The notes beneath the pieces are model-generated. The model was not told the DNA's origin and did no database searches. It saw only the letters and a program-made list of their open reading frames with translations. Below, in pieces: positions 12,191 through 21,803 of a stretch of 64,000 nucleotides of DNA. A program made the translations under genes and the position numbers. Each line of letters begins with the position of its first letter. The first letter of the stretch is position 1. The DNA is from Papaver somniferum (Eukaryota; Streptophyta; Magnoliopsida; Ranunculales; Papaveraceae): assembly GCF_003573695.1 (NCBI RefSeq), contig NW_020650526.1, forward strand, positions 3,956,282 through 4,020,281, in the 5' to 3' direction.

Positions 12191-12562
12191 TAATAGAGAA
12201 AGAAATTTGTTAAGAGATAAGGTTTTTAAAAGAAAAATAATATTATAAGTGAGGGCATTAAGGTAATCTATATTTTACTGGATAATGTTTTGAAATGATA
12301 GGGATATATTTATTGTTGTATAAGAGTATATTTGTTGGGTGTCAAAACTAAAGGTATTTAATTAATATACCCTTCTTAATATCTTCATTCTCTAATTAGC
12401 TTTCGGTCTAAGTTATATGAAGTTCAAATATTGATATCATATTTAGTTACTTCCATCTTATAATTTACGCAACTAAATATCAATAAATGGGATATTTATG
12501 AACTATATGGGGATTTTTGTGAACTATACTAAAGCATGCGGCACTGGAGTAACTAAATATTA
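12191..12562. other. Intergenic; right part is 3' flank of a lost ankyrin paralogue
   Basis: From about 12410 the sequence (TTGATATCATATTTAGTTACTT ... GGCACTGGAGTAACTAAATA) resembles 25555-25670, which lies downstream of the intact ankyrin gene. It is read as the distal 3' flank of a paralogue. Nothing else was seen. Confidence 0.5.
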
Positions 12563-12646
12563 TATTCCATTCAAAATAATAGATTGGTTTCATGTATAAA
12601 TGTGAATTATATGTAAGACCAGCCTATTATTTTAAAACAGAGGGAG
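12563..12646. mobile_element. Stowaway-like MITE
   Basis: Terminal inverted repeats pair TTCAAAATAATAGATTGG at the left with CCAGCCTATTATTTTAAAAC at the right. The right end carries the AGAGGGAGTA signature common in plant Stowaway (Tc1/mariner) MITEs, and a TA lies at each border. The left end has decayed. Confidence 0.65.
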
Positions 12647-12671
12647 TATTGATCAAACAGTTAACTGCATT

Positions 12672-12684
12672 ATCTTCAAAAACT
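12672..12684 (+). repeat. Left 13 bp target-site duplication
   Basis: ATCTTCAAAAACT; its partner is at 13807-13819 with one mismatch. Confidence 0.7.
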
Positions 12685-13806
12685 TATCCAAATCTTGCGA
12701 AAAGCCCTCTCGTCTCTCTCAAATCTTGTAACGAAGAAAAAAAAAAGCCCTCTCGTCTTTATAAAATCTTCAAACTAAGAACCCTAATCTTATAATCTTC
12801 TTTCCTCTCTCTTCTTTCTCTCTTTATCTCTCTTGCGAAAAAAGAAAACTCTTCCTTATCTTCACCGCCTCTTCTTTTCTTCCAGATCTAGGTAATTTCT
12901 TGCTTGATTTGGGTCTTTCTGGCTCAAATTGAGTGAGGAATTATCATGTTTATACTATAGTTATTTGTGTTTCCTTTGTTTGCTTTAGTTCCAGCAATTG
13001 TTTTGCTCCCAATTTGGATTTCACTTCCTGAATTGGTTGTTGGCTGATATGGTGGTTAAATTGGTTGATTTCTAAATTCAACAAGTAGAGGATTGATGAT
13101 TAGTGGTTCAAATTTGGGTTTGTTTTCCAGATTTGGTTGATGTTGATGTTGTTGTGATTTTGGGTTTATTTAATAAGTTTTTTTGGTGGTTGTCGATAAT
13201 ATCAGTGGTGATGATGTTAATGATGGTGGTGGTTGGTGTGGTGGCTCAGCTTGTTTTGCAACTTCTATGTAGCGATTGTTCTATTTCAGTTTGTGAAAAT
13301 AAATCAGTTGTTGGTTGCTTTGGCTGTGATGGAATCCTTGCGGATGTTTGTATCAGAACATGGTGACGATGCTGCCGTTTTAATGTTGTTCACGGTGTTG
13401 ATGCAGAGCTGACTGCTAGGGTTTCGATGGATTGCGGGTCGGATCGGGTCTTTGGGGTCTGAGTTTGTTTGTAAACCTGGGCTTTGTGTATCTTTGGGGT
13501 CTAGTTTGTTGTTCTGTTTGTAAACTGTCTGTGTTGCCTCCACTTTTTTCAGTGGAATATGTTCTCAGAGTCGGTTTCTTATGTCTCGGTTTGGTTTCTT
13601 TAGTTGTCTGCAATATGGATGCTAGTTATCCCTTATGATTTGTTCTGGGGATTTTCAACAGTATGGATTTCCAATTGGTATTCAGTAGAAGCTTGTCGAT
13701 TTATGGGTCGCCGTTTCGGCAACTGGTTTACTTTGTTATGGGGTCTTGTAACGTTTCTCTCTAGAGCTTTCGTTTAATGGAATATATCCCCTTTGTTCAA
13801 AAAAAA
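12685..13806 (+). mobile_element. Retroposed sequence with A-tail and 13 bp target-site duplication
   Basis: The segment ends in an A run (13798-13806) and is bracketed by ATCTTCAAAAACT (12672-12684) and ATCTTCACAAACT (13807-13819), a 13-base duplication with one mismatch. The flanks read through as ankyrin-gene 3' flank (compare 26262-26300), which supports these borders. The insert starts with two AAGCCCTCTCGTCT copies, a CT-rich leader and a GATCTAG|GTAATTTCT-like site, and has no recognisable protein. It is either a LINE-mobilised transcript (retrocopy) or a LINE/SINE of unknown family. Confidence 0.7.
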
Positions 13807-13819
13807 ATCTTCACAAACT
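13807..13819 (+). repeat. Right 13 bp target-site duplication
   Basis: ATCTTCACAAACT; it directly follows the A-tail of the retroposed insert. Confidence 0.7.
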
Positions 13820-14088
13820 ATATACAGTGTCACCCGATAATAATATGGTATACTTAAGGTATCTCACAACTAATACAACAAAGACAAAAAAAAACTACAA
13901 TCTAGCAAGTCATTGCAATATATTAGGTTTGGTTGGTCTTGGATGAAACTTGGTAGGCCAATATGTAGACCGAATTCGAACGAACTCGGTAGTTCTATAC
14001 AATAAAAGCAAGCAAAGGAATAAGGATTCAGCACAATCCACTGTGAGTACTAAGGCAGACTCATAACTGATTGCTGCTTTTCGGAGCG
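13820..14088 (-). pseudogene. Collapsed ankyrin/PGG paralogue: C-terminal codons joined to promoter region
   Basis: The minus strand at about 13975-13915 encodes STYWPTKFHPRPTKPN, matching the C-terminus STYWPTKLHQRTTKRKVN of the intact gene. The 3' flank (TCACCCGATAATAATATGGTATACTT, CTATCTCACAAC-type) matches 26283-26335. Immediately upstream on the minus strand (13986-14080, including CAGCACAATCCACTGTGAGTACT and GATTGCTGCTTT) the sequence is instead the distal upstream region seen at 1900-1960 and 30720-30790. Everything between, nearly the whole gene body, is deleted. The remnant continues beyond the 14359-25073 insertion at 25079. Confidence 0.8.
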
Positions 14089-14348
14089 GCTACGATGTGG
14101 TCGGGCCACATATTTCAAGTATGTGGCGCCTCTTTATATTTTGACACATATTGTAAAATAGAAAATAAAGTTTAAAAATTGTTTTATTACACAACTGTTT
14201 AACTAAAAAAATAATTAAATTCGTACTTTTTCTCAAAAAATAAATATACTTTACGGGGATTTAGAGGGGTAGGTTTTTAGGTTATACAGGTGTCAATAAA
14301 TAAAGATGATCCATATACAATGAGTAAGTGGCCCGACCACATCGTAGA
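14089..14348. mobile_element. 260 bp TIR element (MITE)
   Basis: The terminal inverted repeat CTACGATGTGGTCGGGCCAC at 14090-14109 pairs with GTGGCCCGACCACATCGTAG ending at 14347. CGGAGCG at 14082-14088 and again at 14349-14355 is a likely target-site duplication of at least 7 bases. The interior is AT-rich and non-coding. The superfamily was not assigned; hAT or Mutator relatives are possible from the duplication length. Confidence 0.8.
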
Positions 14349-16520
14349 CGGAGCGCTTTGTAAAGACCCTGAAGCTAGTCAACGCTATTTGACTGGTCAA
14401 GAGATGATCAAGTGATGATTTATCCGCTAAGGACTCGATTAATTAATATAGATTTTAATTAATAAGAATTAATCTAACTACGATTTAGAAAGGAAACTAG
14501 TACCGTTGGGTATATCTTGGAAATTTACGCAAAATGGACTACTCGAACGTGCCAAACATAGAAGAATTTATCGGATTAGTGAGAAGGGAAAAAGAGTCTT
14601 GTTGCACCTAGACCGACCGTGGCTGCCCATATCCAAGTAATGGGTGTCTTTATCACGTTTCCTTGGTATTATCTACACCAAATCGAGAGGAATTATTTAT
14701 CTTCTTCTTTTCTTCTTCTTTCCTCTTCTTCTTCTGTTCTTCAGTCGAGAGATGATTGAGTAATCAAATTAGTGGCTTTGAGATCGACGAAAGAAGATGC
14801 AGATCGAGTATTGATTATTGGTGATGGTGTTGAAGTTGTTTAAGCACGAGATGAAGAGGTTAGAGTTGTTGCTGTAAATTGATGATGTGATTTCTGATGT
14901 TAGGGTTTATATGGAATTGAGATGTGATTCGTGTTGTTGTTAGATGAAGATTAAAAGGGTTGATGTTCAATTGAAGCAGTACAATTTTTCTGGTGGTTGA
15001 AATCGAAGAATTAAGTTTTCTGAGATTTTTTGAAGTTATGATTGGTGATGATTAAGAACATGATAAACAGAGTTGTGGTTAGATGAGGAATCATGGGTAG
15101 AGGATTAATTGAAGTTGTAGAGTTGTTTTGTTGGTGAATCAAAAGTTATTGTTTTATAAGAAGTTCGAAGAAGAACCAGAAGATAAAGGTGTTGGTTTAG
15201 GGGATTAAATTAAAGGATGGGTCTGATAGTATTGAAGAGTTGATTGATGTTTTGAATGTTAATTTGAGATTGAAGATAATCAGGGTTTCAGCGAATTGGT
15301 TTCATGAATTCGATTAAGGATTGATAAGAAGAGGTTAAAAGGTGGGTTTAATCAAGTTGAAGATTTGGTTGATGCTGTGAACTCGAATTAGGAAAAGAAT
15401 GATTTGGGATTTCACATAGATTTGGAGTTAGAGCTCATGGATTGAACTGCCATTGGAGAAAAAGAGTTTGAAGTCAACTGATTGAGGTAATTTGTCTTTC
15501 TGAGTTAGATCAGTAATTATTCAATAGTGATTATTGAGTTTGTATGGTTGATAATGGAATTAGGACTTGAATTGAGTATGGATTGAAGTTATAGTTTGGT
15601 TTTAAGAATATCTTAAGTTACAAGGAAAAGGGTTGATCCATAAATTGAGTTAACTACAAGGTGTTAAGGGTTATTGTTGATGAGAGTGAATTCTGAGATG
15701 GTATTGCAGGTTAGTGATGAAGCTGCCAGTTTTACTCAGTGAAGAACTGAATTGATAGTGATGATGTTGAACTGGTTTGTGTGGGGATGGTGTTAGTATA
15801 ATATGATGATGGGGCCAGTTAGATGAATGTATAGGATTTGGTAGTTTCATTGAGTTGCACTTGAAGGGAATTGGGGATGCTATTAGGAGGTGACTGTGTT
15901 GTTGGGTTGAAGATGTAGTATTAGTCTGAGTTAAGAGGAATTGGATTGCAGGTGAGTCTGGTGGTGTTGTGATGAGTTGTAGTTGATGAATTAAATGGTG
16001 GTGGTGTATGTGAGGTTATATTTGTGATTGGGTTGTGATCACAGTACATGGAGGAGGTCTGAGATGTATTTGAATGAGTGAAGCGGTAACTGGTAATGTT
16101 TGGGGGATATAAATGAGGTGTGTATTGCAGTTATGGGTACTGATCAAGTATGGAATTACAGGTAATTGTAGAGTTATGTTGTGTGACAAATGTAGCTAAT
16201 GGAATTGTGCTTTGAACAAGAAATATTGCAAGGGCTGGATACAACTTAGGAGTTTTGTAATGGTAGATGAGTAGCTTGAAGATATTCTCAATGGAAGCTT
16301 GCTTCTGCTACCTAAAGGTAAGCTGAGTTTGTATTTGCTAATGAGTTATGAAGTTTTCTGAATTGGTGTATAGTTGAAATGTTATAGATGAAGTTATAAT
16401 TTGTGTAATGTTACATTTTACAGAATCAAGTTAGTAGAGGTTGTGTAACTATGATAGAATTAGTCTGTTGGTCACCCCAGTCGGCTTAGCTGACTCAGTG
16501 TATTTGTTTGAGTTGAATCT

Positions 16521-16757
16521 TCTTGACTCAGATTCACTCAGTGAGCCAAGACCAGACCTGACCCTGACCAGGATTGACCGAGTTAACCTTTTTGACTTGA
16601 CTTGGATCAATTGACCTGACCTTAAACAGTTGACTTAGACGTTGACTGTTAGTTGATCTTTGACCGTCAATCTGACCGTTAGCGACTGTTAGTTGACTAG
16701 GATGAACCCTGTTTTCTTAATTAGATGTTCTGGACCTCTTGTGGTCCGAATTGACCG
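16521..16757 (+). promoter_or_regulatory. W-box (TTGAC) cluster in the LTR
   Basis: At least ten TTGAC cores on the plus strand and one on the minus strand lie within about 240 bases, several as TTGACC or TTGACT. TTGAC is the core recognised by plant WRKY factors. The cluster is repeated in the 3' LTR around 23665-23900. Regulatory function is inferred from density only. Confidence 0.45.
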
Positions 16758-17331
16758 TTGGTTTCTTCTACAAAGTTGTAGATATTCATAAGACTTAGCT
16801 AATGGACTATAGAACCAACCTAATTGAATTGGTAAATTTTAGACTTGCTAAAGATAGATAAATAAAAGGTGTAAAGTCATAAATAGGCTTAGAACCATTA
16901 GTTAGACTTGTATGATTCTTGTGTGAGTCATTTTGGCTAGTTTCTTAGACTTCTTGTGTGATTAACAGTTAGTGTTTACTAACAACGATCGATTCAAATA
17001 ATGAACCAGTGGATCGTGGATCTCGAGGTAGGCGTGGCCTGTCATCAAAAGAGGTGGGAATTTACATTTAGCTCTTTTGTGATTATTGTTGTTTTCTTTT
17101 ACAAAAGTTTATGTTTAAAAAATTCATGCATAGTCTGATTGTGTATTCCATGCATTGTTTTATTTTAAACTCCGAAAGTAGCGTTGACTCTTTTAATCTT
17201 TCAATTATTTGGAAAGGAATTGTAATGCCTTGTTAGTCTTTATGAATTGTTTGGGAAATAAGAATTTCCATTTGATTGTTTGGAAATGAGAATTTCCATC
17301 TGTAGTATATAGGGTACTGCTCCTTCATTTA

Positions 17332-17428
17332 CTGGTGCGGGACGAGTCACCATATTATTATCTAGGTGCGGGATGAGTCGCCATATTATTATCTAGGTGC
17401 CGGATGAGTCGCCATATTATTATCTAGT
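17332..17428 (+). repeat. 31 bp tandem repeat, 3 copies
   Basis: GTGCGGGATGAGTCGCCATA followed by TTATTATCTAG, three times. A homologous three-copy array is in the 3' LTR (24477-24575). Confidence 0.85.
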
Positions 17429-17906
17429 TTAGAAGGAGTTAGTTCCATATACATGATTGTTTACCTCTGTGAATTGGTTGTGTTTTAGTGTTAGGGAAAA
17501 CATGAATTGTTTTCAAATCATTTCCAATGATTACTTAAAAGTTAAATGTTATTTCTACGAGGCACCCCTTTTAGGGATGATATGCTCACCCATTCCCACT
17601 TTCAGTTTCAGAGACAGATTAGAGTTGTGCAGCGAAAGCTTCGAGGAGTTGAGTCCATTAGTTGGTTAACTTTTGCCATGTTTATTATGTTGTATATTCT
17701 ATTTGTAAACCAAATGACTATTGTATATGTATCGTTTGAGAGGAGTTCTTGTATATATATATTTCAGATCGGGGTTAGTTTTGGGTTAAGTTTTATAACA
17801 GATTTCTTATTTGAATGTTTAAGTAAATGTTTTGGATTCTTAGTGCCTCTTTATTTAGTTAATATTTTGGATTAGTCAGCTGCTAGCTTTGGAGGCTCTA
17901 CAGTGT

Positions 17907-17918
17907 TGGTATCAGAGC
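17907..17918 (+). other. Primer binding site, initiator Met-tRNA type
   Basis: TGGTATCAGAGC complements the 3' end of plant initiator methionine tRNA, the usual primer for many plant LTR elements. It lies four bases inside the LTR end and fixes the element as plus-strand oriented. Confidence 0.9.
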
Positions 17919-19460
17919 TCACTATTGGATCTTACATGGGAATAGATAGAAATAGCCAGTGCCAGTTAGTGAACTAGATTAGTTTAGAACTGGGTTGGGT
18001 TGTGAGATAAATCTTAATCACTAAAAGCTATTAATAATTAAAAGATATATTTGATTGATTGATTTGTTTGTTTGTTTGGTTGTTTGTATATATAAAGAAG
18101 TAAAAATTGTAGGGTACACCAATAACTTCAGCTAATAAGGATTTGAGATTAATAATCTAAAAAGTGTGAACACGTAGACAATCTAATACTATAAAAATAA
18201 TGAGATTAGTATTATTGATAGATCTTGTAAATCACATAGAAACTTACTGAACAAATCGACTTATATGAAGAGTAAACAAATTATAATTACATAAATGTTA
18301 ATAATATCTTTGGGACTTAATAATATCTGTAAGACTAGTTAGAATGACAATGTTAATAATAACAATATTATAATAGTAACTATGGATGATAATAAGAGTA
18401 ATAATAAATTAAATAAAGTAATGTTAGCTTTTCTCAAATAGTATCATATAAAACTTAATTTAACTGAAATTTCAATAAGGATATATAACGGTAAAATAAT
18501 AATAACTACGATTAATTAAATAGTTATGNNNNNNNNNNNNNNNNNNNNNNNNNNNNNNNNNNNNNNNNNNNNNNNNNNNNNNNNNNNNNNNNNNNNNNNN
18601 NNNNNNNNNNNNNNNNNNNNNNNNNNNNNNNNNNNNNNNNNNNNNNNNNNNNNNNNNNNNNNNNNNNNNNNNNNNNNNNNNNNNNNNNNNNNNNNNNNNN
18701 NNNNNNNNNNNNNNNNNNNNNNNNNNNNNNNNNNNNNNNNNNNNNNNNNNNNNNNNNNNNNNNNNNNNNNNNNNNNNNNNNNNNNNNNNNNNNNNNNNNN
18801 NNNNNNNNNNNNNNNNNNNNNNNNNNNNNNNNNNNNNNNNNNNNNNNNNNNNNNNNNNNNNNNNNNNNNNNNNNNNNNNNNNNNNNNNNNNNNNNNNNNN
18901 NNNNNNNNNNNNNNNNNNNNNNNNNNNNNNNNNNNNNNNNNNNNNNNNNNNNNNNNNNNNNNNNNNNNNNNNNNNNNNNNNNNNNNNNNNNNNNNNNNNN
19001 NNNNNNNNAGTTACGCTAGTAACTAAGGGGGGAAATTTGATAAAGAATAATTAAAATGATAATATAATTAAGACAATAATTTTTGATAAGATAAGCAAAT
19101 GATAATATTATATAATACTAACTACTTTATAGGATAGTAATAGCGAAATGTAGTTTTTATTAACAGTACAACTTAAGGATTACTTAGCAATAATATAAAA
19201 TTTAAGGAAATAAAGTTAGATCAAATTAAATCTAATAGTATTAATAAATTTAAACTTGGCCTTATAATTAATTAAGGTTAACTCTTATTGTCCTAAGAAA
19301 TAAGAAATAAATGTAATAATAATAATAAAATATTAATACCAAACAACTATGAAAATTTGTTAGCGATTATTTACTCATATCAAGTCAGATACTGAAATAA
19401 ACAAATAGATATAATTTTATATTTGGATAATGGTAATAACATTAAGTTGTTAAAAAAATA
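17919..19460 (+). other. Non-coding interior of the LARD element, left part
   Basis: Very AT-rich sequence with short ATAATAATA runs and no coding frame, apart from the N gap. It resembles the interior right of 21176, so the original interior was about 2.2 kb before the Mutator-like insertion. Confidence 0.7.
18529..19008. other. Assembly gap (480 N)
   Basis: A run of 480 N. An open frame spanning it is meaningless. Confidence 0.99.
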
Positions 19461-21166
19461 GGGTTATTTTGTTTTTGGTACTCATGTTTTGTCCAAGTTT
19501 TGGGTTTGGTCTAATATTTGTCCAGTTTGGTGTTTGGTACTTGAAAATAACGTTGACCCACGTTGACTGTTGACTTATGTTTAGCATTTATTAAATATAA
19601 ATATAAAATCTAATTATTTATGGAATTTACTATTACACCCTTCCGTCCTGAGTTTGACCCTACTTCAATACTCTCCGAGTAGAACTCGGCTCATCTTTTT
19701 CCTTTGTCTTCCTTCTTTCTCTCTATTGATTCAGAGAGTTGATTTATGGTGAGAGTTTTTTGTGGAAGCCTCAAAGAGATTAATTAAACCGAGTGAGAAG
19801 ATAATGATGTAGATGAACATGGAACAATTGATGATGGTGATGAGATCGATTGAACTCAGGTAATTTGGGGAAAAGGTAAATCAGAGAGAATGGAAGTAGG
19901 GTTTCTTTGATTTGATTCTGAATTGGTAAACCCAGGAAGAAACTATATGGTTCGTATATTTTATTTTCCAAATAGAAATTAGGGTTCTTGGGGGTGAATT
20001 TACATAAATTAGAAATTAGGATTCTTAGGGTTCTTGGGTGTGAAGTTACAGAAATTAGAAATCAGGATTTTCGGGGATGAGATTAAAGATGGAGTTAATT
20101 CGACAGTGGATTTGGTTCAATCAATGGGAGTTATTTGCCGGCAGAGAGTGGTGTTGGAGCTCAGTTACAGATGACGGTTGGATGGGTTTGGTTCAATCAA
20201 TGGGAGTTATATGCCGACAGAGAGTGGTGCTAGAGCTCAGTTACAGATGGAGTTAATTCAAGAAGACGAATGAGAATTGGGAAGTATGAGTCTGTGGTGT
20301 GAAATCTTTGCATTTCGATTCTTATTTTTACCAATTGAAGATTGTGCTTGACGGGGTTGCTATGGTTTAAATTGGGGCTTAGCTTAAGTCCTTGAGATAG
20401 CAATTTTGGTGAGTCGTGAATTTATATTCTCGTTAGTGGACAAGAAGTATTGCAGCTGTTTTCTTGAGTCAGTAATGAGTTGAATTCGGTGGTGGTAGTT
20501 AGTTCTATGAATTTGTGGTCTATTCTATGGGGACTTTTATATCCCAGTTAGCAAAGGCATGAGAATGAATGGATGAATGGGTATTGCTGCGGAAAGAGCC
20601 TGAGTTCATAAAATGGAGGATGTAAATGATGGGTATTGTGTAGATTTGTTTTGGGAGTTTTTCTGTGGATTAAACAGAAGTTCAGAAAATCCCAGTGATG
20701 GGAGGTTTGGTTATGAATGCAAATTCAGAAATTCAAGTGTTGGTACGATTAAACTGAATTGATATTTGTTGGGATGTAGTGAGTTGATGATCAGTCGACG
20801 GAGGCGGAAGAAGAAGACTGAACTGAATAAAATGAAGTCTAGTAAGGGGAGTGTCTACAGAAGAGAAATATTCAAGTTAATCGATGGAGGCGGAAGAAAA
20901 AGACTAAAGGCATTAGGGTTGATAGTTATTTGATCTCATAGTTTCATTAGAACCGTTGGATCCAGGTTCACTTCAGGGTATATTTGTAAACTAAAGATTT
21001 GTATTTTTAAAAATTAATTAAATAATTTTAAACTTAATATTTGTATTTTAATTATAACAGTCAACGCGGGTCAACGTCAATTTCAAGTACCAAACACCAA
21101 GCTGGACAAATGTTAGACCAAACTCAAAAGTTGGACAAAACTTGAGTACCAAAAACAAAATAACCC
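19461..21166. mobile_element. Mutator-like element (non-autonomous) with ~100 bp TIRs
   Basis: GGGTTATTTTGTTTTTGGTA at the left end is the inverted complement of TACCAAAAACAAAATAACCC at the right end. The inverted match continues for about 100 bases, through GGTACTTGAAA...GTTGAC on the left and GTCAACG...TTTCAAGTACC on the right. AAAAAAATA flanks both ends (19452-19460 and 21167-21175), a perfect 9-base duplication as expected for Mutator elements. The 1.5 kb interior holds a 65-base direct repeat (GGTTCAATCAATGGGAGTTA near 20115 and 20189) but no transposase, so it moves only with help. Captured gene pieces (Pack-MULE) are possible but none was recognised. Confidence 0.88.
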
Positions 21167-21175
21167 AAAAAAATA

Positions 21176-21803
21176 TTTAGTTATAATAGTATAGGTTATT
21201 TGTAATTAAAATTTGATTTCATTAAAAGAAAGAAATAATGATAATGATACATAAAAATAAAATAAAATAAATTTTGATGATTAAATTGCTTAAAATGATG
21301 TGAACTGTTTATGAAGTAAACTTTTAAATTATACCAGTTAAGATAAAAGTTTATAGACTAATTAAATCTTAATAAATTAAAACTTAGTTAATCCAGCACT
21401 GGGGAATAGTGAGGTCGGTAATTCTGATGTGTTCGGGTGATACTTGTTACGTAGGTAGGCATTGTCAGGCGTCGCGAACCTAGACAGGGCAACTGCATTC
21501 TTGTATCAATAGGAATAAGTGGGAATCTTGCTTCTGATAGTGAACTAATATATCCCGAATTTTATTTAGAAGCTTAGAATATTTTCTCTCGTAATTAGAA
21601 CCACTATCTTATTACAATAAAAACTAGTCTTTTGAACCTAGAGCAACAAATTTTAATTGTAGAAAGCCATATAGGTTTGTGCTTTATTTTTATGTTATAT
21701 GCACTTAGTCAAGAGATAAGAATATTCTATAGGGTGGGGAGTTTTTGAAGACTAGAAGGATGGTTTAAATTTTCGAGGACGAAAATGTATAAGGTGGGGA
21801 GAA
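21176..21803 (+). other. Non-coding interior of the LARD element, right part, with PPT
   Basis: AT-rich, with no gene. It ends in TATAAGGTGGGGAGAA (21788-21803), the purine-rich primer for plus-strand synthesis directly before the 3' LTR. CTAGAAGGATGGTTTAAATTTTCGAGGACGAAAATG just before it is a common lead-in to the PPT in plant Ty3 elements. Confidence 0.7.

Larger units (their letters stand above)
14359..17902 (+). repeat. 5' LTR of the LARD element (3.5 kb)
   Basis: Starts TGTAAAGACC and ends GGCTCTACA, two bases after which the GTTGGTATCAGAGC region begins. It contains a CT-rich tract (14700-14745), a cluster of TTGAC words (16521-16757) and a 31-base tandem repeat (17335-17425). About 340 bases at 16070-16405 are missing from the 3' LTR. 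Many short frames, none coding. Confidence 0.85.

Noticed and set aside
13103..13638. Hydrophobic frames (87 and 68 codons) in the retroposed insert
   Set aside because: Translations of G/T-rich sequence look hydrophobic by composition; no matching family and no consistent frame across the insert.
17907..17918. Possible tRNA gene remnant
   Set aside because: TGGTATCAGAGC is a retrotransposon primer site between LTR and interior; no cloverleaf or box A/B surrounds it.
18526..19026. 166-codon open frame
   Set aside because: It is the 480-N assembly gap read as open sequence.
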